Source: Photobacterium leiognathi (GTDB taxonomy: Bacteria > Pseudomonadota > Gammaproteobacteria > Enterobacterales > Vibrionaceae). From it: a stretch of 64,000 nt of DNA. The notes under the pieces were generated by a model. The model ran no database searches, was not told the origin of the DNA, and worked only from the letters and a program-made list of their open reading frames with translations. Every line of letters begins with the position of its first letter. The stretch's first letter is position 1. A program made the position numbers and the translations under genes. This document shows positions 47,989 to 56,380 of this stretch, one piece after another. The DNA lies in assembly GCF_030685535.1 (NCBI RefSeq), contig NZ_CP131599.1:620001-684000 (forward strand), given 5' to 3'.

Positions 47989-48041
47989 TATACCCAAGTG
48001 ACTTAACGTTAAATTCAGCACTTTGAGGTTACTTGGGTATA
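47989..48041 (+). repeat. Arm-less short form of the 268-bp repeat
   Basis: 53 bases with the same ends as the large repeat: TATACCCAAGTGACTT at the left and GAGGTTACTTGGGTATA at the right, plus the junction text ATTCAG...CACT found at the outer edges of the large copies. Both internal arms are missing. Confidence 0.75.
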
Positions 48042-48068
48042 AATCAATAAAAAGTAAGAGGCTTCACG

Positions 48069-49181
48069 TTGAGTAAATTGTTTTCTGTGACTCGCATTGG
48101 TTCGATGACCTTAAAAAACCGCTTTGTCCGTAGTGCTACATGGGAAAATATGGCTACAGAAGATGGACATATGACAGACAAGCTCTATGCGATTTATGAA
48201 GAATTAGCGAAAGGTGAAGTAGGGTTAATCGTTACTGGTTATGCCAATATCGTAGAAGAAGAAAAGCCCAATGAAGGCATGATGGGTATGTACAATGATT
48301 CGTTCATTGAAGAATACCAAAAGCTCACTGAACTTGTTCATCAATATGATTCAAAAATCATTATGCAGCTGGCTTATGGTGGTACAAAAACCACTTATAA
48401 TGTTGGCGAACGTGTAATTTTTGCCCCAAGTGCCGTGTGCGAGAAAAGCACCCAAACACTGGGCAAAGCGATGACGAAAGAAGAAATCGATTATATTGTT
48501 GATGCGTTTGCTAAAGCCAGTGTGCGAGCTAAGCAGTCAGGTTTTGATGGTGTAGAAATTCATGCTGCCCACACTTACTTGATCAATCAGTTTTTAAGCC
48601 CTTACTACAATCAACGTGAAGATGAGTACGGCGGTAGTTTAGAAAATCGTATGCGTTTCTTGGTTGAAATCTTTAATGAGATCAGAAAGCGTGTTGGTGA
48701 TGATTTTCCTATTCTTGTAAAACTGACGGCAACAGAGTTTTTTGAAGGTGGCTTAACCTTTGACGAGACTCGCGTGGTTTGTAAGAAGCTTGAAGAGTTA
48801 GGTGTTGATGCACTTATTATCTCAGGCAATATTCATGGTAAAGCAGACACTATGATTGGTGAAATGCACGACGGCTACGCAATTCAAGAAGAAGGCTACT
48901 TCAGCGAATACGGTCGTGTGATCAGCGAAGAAGTGAATGTGCCAATCATGACAGTGGGTGGTTTAAGCGATTACTGCGCGATTGAGGCATTGGCTGATAA
49001 CACCAATATTGCACTGTTTGCATTCTCTCGCCCATTACTTACCGAGCCTCAGCTAATTAAACGTTGGAAAGACGGTAATTTAACAGAGGTCGAGTGTGAG
49101 CGATGCTCAAAATGTCGTACTCGACGTGGTAACTTCTGCGTAACTTCAAAACAACGTAAAGCGCAAATTGCCGCATTATAA
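48069..49181 (+). CDS. NADH:flavin oxidoreductase (old yellow enzyme family)
   Basis: 370 residues starting at TTG (48069) with AAGAGG about 7 bases upstream; the first in-frame ATG is codon 13, inside the conserved barrel start. The FMN-binding TIM barrel is complete: LKNRFVRSATWENMA, IIMQLAYGG, GFDGVEIHAAHTYLINQFLSPYYNQR with the His-x-x-His/Asn substrate pair, GGSLENR for flavin phosphate, and PIMTVGGLSD. The C-terminal CERCSKCRTRRGNFC resembles a cysteine cluster of the larger 2,4-dienoyl-CoA reductase-type members, but the protein ends before their Rossmann domains. It would reduce activated C=C bonds, substrate unknown. Confidence 0.88.
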   Translation: MSKLFSVTRIGSMTLKNRFVRSATWENMATEDGHMTDKLYAIYEELAKGEVGLIVTGYANIVEEEKPNEGMMGMYNDSFIEEYQKLTELVHQYDSKIIMQLAYGGTKTTYNVGERVIFAPSAVCEKSTQTLGKAMTKEEIDYIVDAFAKASVRAKQSGFDGVEIHAAHTYLINQFLSPYYNQREDEYGGSLENRMRFLVEIFNEIRKRVGDDFPILVKLTATEFFEGGLTFDETRVVCKKLEELGVDALIISGNIHGKADTMIGEMHDGYAIQEEGYFSEYGRVISEEVNVPIMTVGGLSDYCAIEALADNTNIALFAFSRPLLTEPQLIKRWKDGNLTEVECERCSKCRTRRGNFCVTSKQRKAQIAAL

Positions 49182-49202
49182 CTAGCGTTATTGAAATAAA
49201 AG

Positions 49203-49237
49203 AAAGAGTTAGCATCAAGGTGCTAACTCTTTTTTTT
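49203..49237. terminator. Terminator after the OYE gene
   Basis: Perfect 12-bp stem AAAGAGTTAGCA / TGCTAACTCTTT with a 6-base loop and T run. The A run on the other side lets it serve the convergent phosphodiesterase gene as well. Confidence 0.93.
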
Positions 49238-49293
49238 GATAATAAGATAACTCGGTGCCCAATGATTAAGTTGGAATACAAGGTACAGTAAAG

Positions 49294-50490
49294 TTATGCA
49301 GATAACGTTAAATTACCACTTTTTTGCTGCCACTGCTGATACCATGCATCAATACTGTTGTACGGTAGTGGAGGTGAAATAAAGTAACCTTGTGCTAGCG
49401 GGCAGTTCATTTCTTGTAACTGTTGCCACAGTGATAAGCTTTCTACACCTTCAGCGACGGTTTCTAGATTTAAACGTTTAGTCAGCAGTAAACAAGATTC
49501 CACAATTGCCGCTGCGGTAATGCTGGTTGGGATAGCTTGGATAAAGCTTAAATCCAGTTTTAATGAGTTAAACGTTAATGTCTCTAATTGTTTGAGTGAC
49601 GAATAACCCGTTCCGAAGTCATCAATTGATAAAACAAAGTCATGCATACTTAAACGTGATGCTGATTCGATAGCTTGACCGACCGATTCAAAGATCTCAG
49701 ATTCTGTCAGTTCAAAATATACCCACTGATTTAAATCCTGATATTGCTCTTTAAGCTGTAGCACACAGTTAATGAAATGCGGATCAACCAGCGTTTTCGA
49801 CGAAATGTTAATGGCAATTTTTCGATTATGAAAATACGAGCGATAACAAATCACATAGTTAAGAATAAACAGCGCTAGTTTTTTCTCTTTATTGTGCTGC
49901 ATGATTTGATCAATAAATTGATATGCTGGCACAGTGCCATATTCGGGATGCACTAAGCGGATCAAGGCTTCACAAGCCACCCATTCAGCAGTTGATAGTG
50001 ATACAATCGGTTGAAAATAGGGAACAAACCAACCTTGCTCAAAAGCATTATCAATAAAAGCGTCATCCAATATAATTTCAGATGTTGAGCCTTGATTTGT
50101 AAGAGTACTACGTTCCTTCGCTTGTTTTAAAAGTACACTTAATTGTTTTAAACAAGTCGGCTTAGATAACGTACCTAACAGGTTTAAATCATAATTAAGG
50201 CACATCTTTTCAACACTCATCAAAATATCTTGCTTAAGCGCACTGGTGATAATAATTGAGCCTTTATAGTGTTGTTTTGCAATGTGACCAAGAAAGCTAA
50301 TTCCGTCCATTTCAGGCATGTTTAAATCGCACAACAATAAATGAGGTTGATACTGTTGCATGATCTTCAATGCGTCAGCACCATTGATAGCGCACTGGAT
50401 CTCATCATTTTCCGAGTCAATAATGCGCGCTAATTGTGTAGTTAACACTTGGCGTTGAAAATCATGATCTTCAATTAAAAGTATACGCAT
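49294..50490 (-). CDS. REC-EAL response regulator, c-di-GMP phosphodiesterase (VieA-like)
   Basis: 398 residues. Receiver domain 1-125 with phospho-acceptor Asp55 (LLLCDLNMPEMDG). EAL domain from about 150: EAL at 174-176, Asn228 in AINIS, Glu260, the DDFGTG loop at 290-295, Lys311 and the Glu of AEGVE are all kept, so an active phosphodiesterase is expected. Unlike V. cholerae VieA there is no C-terminal helix-turn-helix, so output should be c-di-GMP hydrolysis only. The ATG lies one base after the stop of the hybrid kinase gene, which must be its partner. The giant adhesin is 2 kb away. Confidence 0.92.
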   Translation of the reverse strand: MRILLIEDHDFQRQVLTTQLARIIDSENDEIQCAINGADALKIMQQYQPHLLLCDLNMPEMDGISFLGHIAKQHYKGSIIITSALKQDILMSVEKMCLNYDLNLLGTLSKPTCLKQLSVLLKQAKERSTLTNQGSTSEIILDDAFIDNAFEQGWFVPYFQPIVSLSTAEWVACEALIRLVHPEYGTVPAYQFIDQIMQHNKEKKLALFILNYVICYRSYFHNRKIAINISSKTLVDPHFINCVLQLKEQYQDLNQWVYFELTESEIFESVGQAIESASRLSMHDFVLSIDDFGTGYSSLKQLETLTFNSLKLDLSFIQAIPTSITAAAIVESCLLLTKRLNLETVAEGVESLSLWQQLQEMNCPLAQGYFISPPLPYNSIDAWYQQWQQKSGNLTLSA

Positions 50491-50491
50491 A

Positions 50492-53400
50492 CTATAGGCT
50501 CTTAATAGTAATGACTTGTTGTTTTAGTGAACTAACAAGTGTTGTCATATTTTGATAATATTCTTCAAATTCAATAGGTTGATTTTGACTAATTGCACCT
50601 TCAATGGTTTGACATAATTGATCAAGTTGGTGGAATGCCATTACCCTTGCAGCCCCTTTTGCTCGATGTACAACGAGGCTAATTAAATCAATATTGTTCT
50701 CTTCAATGGCTTGCTTAAATTCACTTAAGTCGCTGTCACAAGAGGTTAGGTATTGGGTCAGAATATCTACGCTTGTTTCGCGATCACCAAAGATAGCATC
50801 GAGTTCATTGATATCGATTAACTCACTATACGACGCTTCATTGATATTGCTTTTCTCTTCGTGAGCAAGGGGAGAGGTAGCACTATTGACCTCATTCACC
50901 GGAAGCCATTGATAAACGACAGTTTCAAGCTCTTTTAATGTAATAGGTTTAATCAAATAGTCATTAAAACCAATATCTTGGAAATGTGCTTTATTTGATA
51001 ACGCATCAGCTGTCAGAGCCAAAATAGGTAAAGGTGCTGATGTTGATAATTGTTCTTGCTGACGAATCGCTTTCACTAATTCAAAGCCATCCAATTCAGG
51101 CATATGACAGTCGGAAATCAACAAATTATATTTTTTGTTCGCCAGAGCGTCGAGTGCTTTTTTACCATTATCAACAATATCAACAGCGCAATTTAGCAGC
51201 TCTAATTGCTGTTTTAGAATTTGCTGATTAATCGGGTGGTCTTCGGCCACTAAAATATAACGACCTTGCTTAATCGCTAGCTCACGATCAAGCTTATTAG
51301 CTACCTGCGGCTGCGTAGTTTGCTCTGTATCCTGACTGTCTTTTTCATTGGCAAGAACACGATATAGTTCATTAGGCAGTAATGGACTAAGTGATAGTTG
51401 AGAGCCATTCGCTTGGTTTTGCGTTAAATAATGATCCGGTGAAGTAATCATGATCACGTTCACTGAGGGTAAATTTGCTTTTAACCATGCAGAATCAACC
51501 TCGTTTTCTTTACACCATGTATCATGAATCAAAATGGTGTCGATCTTTTCAGTTGAAATCACGACAGGTAACTTTGCTTTATTAGTGATCGACAAATATG
51601 AATATTCACATTGCCAAGCACTGAGATATTCATTTAGATGTAGATCATAAATATCGCCAATAAGACCACAGTGCTTATGTAGTGGGGAAACGTCACGTTT
51701 CTCTATGATCGGAAAAGGAACGATCACTGTAAATGATGTACCTTTACCTACTTCGCTAGTTGCATGAATATCTCCATTCATGAGTTGAACCAGTTGATAA
51801 CAAATCGAAAGCCCAAGCCCTGTACCGCTAAAACGACGATTACTGCTTTGTTCTACCTGTACGAAAGGCTGGAATAACTGACTTAAATCTTCAGGTTTAA
51901 TGCCGATCCCTGTGTCATGGATAGTAAAAGCGAGTGTTTGCTCGGTATTTGTTTCTTTTACGACATCCACAGCAAGGTGAATATTTCCCATCGTGGTGAA
52001 CTTAATAGCGTTATTTAATAGGTTGTTAAGTACTTGCGTAAGACGAAAATCATCAAACGATAAGTAATGGGCAACGGCTGGATCGAGCCAGAGCGTAAAG
52101 GAAACCTCTTTTTGATTTGCATGGATTGAATGAGGCTGTACTAAGGCATGAATCAGATCCGATAGTACATGTCGACTTGGATTAATGTTTAATTTACCCG
52201 CCTCGATTTTAGAGAAATCTAAAACATCATTAACAATATTGAGCAAATTAAGCCCTGATTGCGATAAGTTATGATGAATTTGGCGCAATTCTGGCTTTTG
52301 GGCATGGGGTTCCATTAATTCTAATAGACTTAGAATTCCGCTGATTGGTGTGCGGATTTCATGACTCATCATGGCTAAAAAGCGAGATTTAGACTCTGTT
52401 GCTGCTAATGATTTCGCATTGGCTTTCATTAGCGCTACTTGCTGTTCTTTGGCTTGAGTAATATCAATAATGATGGTGTTCCATTGCCAGCCATTTTCTA
52501 CTTCTGATATTTGGCAGCGTAATTCAATCCAACGAGGATGATAGGTTTGGGTTTGAATTTGTAAATTAGTACTCCAATATCCCGCATGAACCGCTTGTTG
52601 CATGGCAGCATGTAATGAATCAATATCATCACGCTTTTTCATTTGTTCAAACAGAATATGAGGGTGGCGGTATAATTGAGATGCATTAAGGTTGATGAAG
52701 TTACTGATCTTTTCACTGATGAAAAGAAATTCAACATCAAATGGATCTTCACTTTTTTGAATATGCTGGATTAACGCACCATCAAAGTTATTTGTAAGAT
52801 ACGTAAGCTTTTGTTCGACATTTTTACGTTGAGTAATTTCTAGACTTAAACGACGATTCCAATAAATAATAAAAATCACAATGAAAGCAGAAACTGTTAT
52901 CACAGAAACTAACTTAGAATAGTTAATGGAGGATTTAATCGTAACCGAATTTAGTCTTCGTTTTATGTCAGAAAAGGTTTCTTCCGGAAATGAATTCAAT
53001 ATCTTATTGATGATGTTTCTTAAAACAAAATTATCACGACTGACAGCAAAACTAACATTGCGAGGGTGATTATCTAATTTGCTAGGAACAATTTTCAATT
53101 GCCCTAAAAACTCATTTTGTAATAATAATTGAGCTTGAGAAAGTGAAATGATTGCATAATCAATCTCATCATTCATAAGTCTTAACAGCATGTCTTTTTG
53201 AGCGTTGAAAGTGAGCATCTCATTATTTGGATATAAGTTTCTTGCAAGATTGACCACAAATGCACTATCAACCACACCTATTTTATTTTTTTGGGTAATA
53301 CCATAAATATTTTTATCTTCAATTTTATTAACGATTACCCATGATTCACTACCAAATGGCATAGTGAAATTGACTTGCTTTTTACGTAGAGGAGAGATGG

Positions 53401-54409
53401 CGACAGCACTGATGATATCGATCTCACCACGATCGAGCATCTCTCTTGCAGCATCGTAACCATGGACGTTAACAAACTTAAAATCTACATTCAGAATGTT
53501 ACTAAATTTATGAACAATATCAGCTATTTGAAGGTAGAAAATATCATTGTCTTTATAGCATTTTTGATCAAATTGATAGCCAATACGTAAGATGGATTTT
53601 GAGCGAATATAAGCACGCTCTTGTTGTGAAAGTTTTATTCTATTTGGGTGTTCTAATAGCTCAATTTGGCTTCTTGTTAACCACTTTATATATATACTTC
53701 TTAGTTCTCCATCTTCTAATGACGATATTTCATCATTGATGATATTAAGTAAGTACGAATTTACCTTAGAGGTTGCAATATGCATTTTCTCTAATGGTAA
53801 TTGTTCAAGAATAGAAAACTTAAGTGGCGTTTTAATATTTGCTTGAGTAAATAGGTTATTAAGTGTGATAGCATTACCAATATAAGCATCACTAATACCC
53901 GTTTTTACTGAATTTAATGCCAGTAATATATCAGGCATAATAAGAGCAGATACTCTCTCATCTTTTTGCTGAAGTAAGTCATTGGGCATGAATCCATCTT
54001 CAATAGCGATGATTTTTTTCTCTTTCTCTCTATCTTTATATGAATCATTACTTATCATGCCATAGGGTACAGCAAGTATAGGTTGGCTAAATACCATATT
54101 TCTTTTTCTTTCAAAAGAAAGACTAATGCCAACAATAAAGTCAATTTCATTTTTTTCTAATGCAGAAATAATCTCTTTAGGATTATTAAAGGCAACAGAC
54201 TCTAGTTCTAAATGACTTTTTTTAGCTATATGGTTCATTAAATCGGGCAGTAGACCGGATAGCTCATTTTTACTGTTCGTAAAAACAAGTGGTGACGATC
54301 CTAATGTTAAATAGCCTGCTTTGAGTACTGTCTGTTTGTGCTCAATATCAGTGTTAGCCCAACTGTGTGAGCTGAACCACACACTTAATATGATGAATAA
54401 GTAGCGCAT
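50492..54409 (-). CDS. BvgS/VieS-type hybrid sensor histidine kinase
   Basis: 1305 residues. A signal peptide (1-18) precedes two periplasmic solute-binding (SBP_bac_3) domains at about 28-250 and 275-490. A membrane helix follows at about 500-520, then a PAS-like domain (535-660). The HisKA box FLAMMSHEIRTP has His683. HATPase N, G1 and G2 boxes (NNLLNNAIKF, DTGIGI, GTGLGLS) are intact. A degenerate receiver-like segment is next, then a true receiver with Asp1100 (LLISDCHMPELDG) and a C-terminal Hpt domain with His1248 (VVHRAKGAAR). This His-Asp-His relay would pass phosphate to the REC-EAL protein. The periplasmic ligand is unknown. Order and domains match V. cholerae VieS. Confidence 0.93.
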   Translation of the reverse strand: MRYLFIILSVWFSSHSWANTDIEHKQTVLKAGYLTLGSSPLVFTNSKNELSGLLPDLMNHIAKKSHLELESVAFNNPKEIISALEKNEIDFIVGISLSFERKRNMVFSQPILAVPYGMISNDSYKDREKEKKIIAIEDGFMPNDLLQQKDERVSALIMPDILLALNSVKTGISDAYIGNAITLNNLFTQANIKTPLKFSILEQLPLEKMHIATSKVNSYLLNIINDEISSLEDGELRSIYIKWLTRSQIELLEHPNRIKLSQQERAYIRSKSILRIGYQFDQKCYKDNDIFYLQIADIVHKFSNILNVDFKFVNVHGYDAAREMLDRGEIDIISAVAISPLRKKQVNFTMPFGSESWVIVNKIEDKNIYGITQKNKIGVVDSAFVVNLARNLYPNNEMLTFNAQKDMLLRLMNDEIDYAIISLSQAQLLLQNEFLGQLKIVPSKLDNHPRNVSFAVSRDNFVLRNIINKILNSFPEETFSDIKRRLNSVTIKSSINYSKLVSVITVSAFIVIFIIYWNRRLSLEITQRKNVEQKLTYLTNNFDGALIQHIQKSEDPFDVEFLFISEKISNFINLNASQLYRHPHILFEQMKKRDDIDSLHAAMQQAVHAGYWSTNLQIQTQTYHPRWIELRCQISEVENGWQWNTIIIDITQAKEQQVALMKANAKSLAATESKSRFLAMMSHEIRTPISGILSLLELMEPHAQKPELRQIHHNLSQSGLNLLNIVNDVLDFSKIEAGKLNINPSRHVLSDLIHALVQPHSIHANQKEVSFTLWLDPAVAHYLSFDDFRLTQVLNNLLNNAIKFTTMGNIHLAVDVVKETNTEQTLAFTIHDTGIGIKPEDLSQLFQPFVQVEQSSNRRFSGTGLGLSICYQLVQLMNGDIHATSEVGKGTSFTVIVPFPIIEKRDVSPLHKHCGLIGDIYDLHLNEYLSAWQCEYSYLSITNKAKLPVVISTEKIDTILIHDTWCKENEVDSAWLKANLPSVNVIMITSPDHYLTQNQANGSQLSLSPLLPNELYRVLANEKDSQDTEQTTQPQVANKLDRELAIKQGRYILVAEDHPINQQILKQQLELLNCAVDIVDNGKKALDALANKKYNLLISDCHMPELDGFELVKAIRQQEQLSTSAPLPILALTADALSNKAHFQDIGFNDYLIKPITLKELETVVYQWLPVNEVNSATSPLAHEEKSNINEASYSELIDINELDAIFGDRETSVDILTQYLTSCDSDLSEFKQAIEENNIDLISLVVHRAKGAARVMAFHQLDQLCQTIEGAISQNQPIEFEEYYQNMTTLVSSLKQQVITIKSL

Positions 54410-54425
54410 CAGTAATTCTCGAAAA

Positions 54426-56027
54426 TTAGTAAAGGGGCTTATTGAGCACTGCGTGCTTACTTTTAAGGGTTAAATACCAGTTAGGTTTTAGGTCTTGTGT
54501 TTCAAACACCCAACGGGCCTCAATAACGGTGTTTTTGTCTGTTATATATAAATCAAGATGACCACGAGCATATAACTCAACAATGCAGCGAGCGAGTGTG
54601 ATATCAAAACGGTATAGTAGCTAAAGCGATAAAATAACTTTTCCTGCAGTAAGGAATTGCTTTTGTTTTACTAATTGCAAAGCATATTTGTATTCAGCTG
54701 ATTTGCTTTCATTAATCTTTGCCGTTTGAGCTTTAAGCCAGATTTGTTTAATCACATTGTGTGGCTCATAAGGCTGTTGATTGAACTTGTCAGTTAATAG
54801 CTGTGAAAATTTTACGATGTATGTATGCATTGATAAGCGAATTGCCACACTTAAACCAATAATTAAAAACTCACTTGATACTTCATGCTGCTCTATTGCT
54901 TCAATACTTGATACCGCCGTCATAAAGTCACGGTATGCCACAAGGTTCGATTGGGTTTCAGTGGCTTGGTATGCCTGTAATAAATACAGATAGGCACGAT
55001 CGTGTTTGGTGATCTTTTGTTGTTGGTTGATGATGCCCCAAAGCTTTTCTACAGAGACATTCTTCTTTGCGCTTAGGTGTAGTTGTACCCAAACTAGAAA
55101 CGCGTAGTTTTGTGGTTTGTCCCAAATGGAATAGCGAAGTGTAGCGCAAGCTTCTCTGATATGACGTTCAATTTCAGTATCGTGTTGAAGGCAAAATTCA
55201 ATCCATATCAAGCCAAATAAACGGTATAAATTATTACGGCTTAGTTTATGTGCTGCTAACCAAAACTCGTAGCCCATGCTAATACGGTTCTGTTTGATTG
55301 CCGACCTTGCTTTAAGATCAAGCAAGCTAAGATGCTGTTTTGAACTCGAAGAGTTAATTGATGTTAGTAAAGGGGTGAGTTGCTCGAATTTGTTTTGAGT
55401 TAGCAGTAATTGCGCTAACAACAGTTGTGCAGGTACATACTCATTTTGTTGGAGTATATCTTCCAACATCATTTCAATATCATCGTACTTATCAGCAGCA
55501 TTATTAATAAGTAATCGTTTAGCTAACGTTGTTACACCTGACCAATACTTATCACAGTAAGAATGATTTTCTAAAAAACGTTGAACACCAAACCAACCTT
55601 TCGAGTGGTAAGTGTTAAAAACGGCATCATCGAATATTCGTTTATTTAAATGGTAATTGATTCGAGCTGTAAGGGTTTCTAGCCGAAAAGGTTTGATTAA
55701 ATAATCTGTTGGTTGATATTCGGAAAATCCCATCAGAATAGAACCTGAATCATCAGCGGTGACAATAAAGATCAAAGGATTATGGGTAATCAATTTATTA
55801 AAGTGAAGTCTTTCAAGAAGTTGAAGACCTGTGCTACCTAAGCCAAGGTTGAAATCAATGAAAATAATATCAAATAAATTGCGTTGACAAAGTTTTACTG
55901 CATCTTGTGCATTAGATGCACAGTAAATACGCTGAGCTTCAAATTTTGCTTTGAGTAATATTAATTTTGTTGTTTGTTGAATAATAGCGCTATCGTCGAC
56001 AATAAGAATGGATTGACTATTTGTCAT
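54426..56027 (-). pseudogene. REC-TPR response regulator (VieB-like), apparently cut by an in-frame TAG
   Basis: As written, 468 residues end at TAG (54621-54623). Receiver domain 1-125 with Asp58 (IIFIDFNLG), then about 340 residues of helical TPR-like repeats (YVPAQLLLAQLLLTQNKFEQL and similar). V. cholerae VieB has this make-up and blocks phosphotransfer from VieS to VieA. After the TAG the same frame is open for 64 more codons with protein-like text (YRFDITLARCIVELYARG ... PNWYLTLKSKH) to TAA at 54426-54428, which would leave only 16 bases before the kinase ATG. I therefore think the TAG is a nonsense mutation removing the last domain. The 54621-56027 part is probably still translated and may function. 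Confidence 0.7.
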
Positions 56028-56065
56028 ATAAGCTCATTTACGGAAAAGGATCTAAACTGAGTATT

Positions 56066-56117
56066 TATACCCAAATAATATTGAGATACTCGCTAAAGCG
56101 AGAATAACTTAGGTATA
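56066..56117. repeat. Palindromic element related to the TATACCC repeat ends
   Basis: Begins TATACCCAAATAAT and ends ATAACTTAGGTATA, an imperfect inverted repeat close to the ends of the large repeats. Its centre is a perfect hairpin CTCGC-TAAA-GCGAG (56089-56102). It lies just upstream of the response regulator gene. Confidence 0.6.
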
Positions 56118-56312
56118 TTTAATAAAGGATGCGCATAGTATTTCTTCAGGATAAAACGCACAATTTATGATGTGTAAGAGAATGTAATATTCTTAAAGGA
56201 AATAATTTGACCTATTGTTATATGTGATGATAGATATCGAAAGGGTAGAAGTGGTATTGTATTTTTGTGTTTATTTTGACCTTATGACTTATGGCTTATG
56301 ACGTTCATTAAA

Positions 56313-56340
56313 TTAAAGCCGCTAAAATGTAGCGGCTTTG
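56313..56340 (-). terminator. Terminator of the ABC exporter gene
   Basis: Stem AAAGCCGCT / AGCGGCTTT with a 7-base AT loop, 40 bases past the stop on the minus strand, followed there by TAATTTAAT. Confidence 0.8.
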
Positions 56341-56380
56341 GTCTTGACTGAAAGGATAAACTAGTGATTACTTTTGAGAG

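Larger units (their letters stand above)
47257..48068. other. Long AT-rich region upstream of the adhesin
   Basis: About 810 bases between the divergent adhesin and OYE genes. It contains a candidate Fur box (47448-47466), an isolated terminator (47935-47972) with no gene before it, and a short inverted-repeat element (47989-48041). A 14-codon open frame at 47788-47832 is too short to call. The adhesin promoter must lie here. Confidence 0.5.
56028..56380. other. Region upstream of the VieB-like gene
   Basis: About 350 bases. Contains a palindromic element (56066-56117) and the terminator of the ABC exporter (56313-56340). The promoter of the phosphorelay operon should lie near 56040-56250. 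No open frame. Confidence 0.45.
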
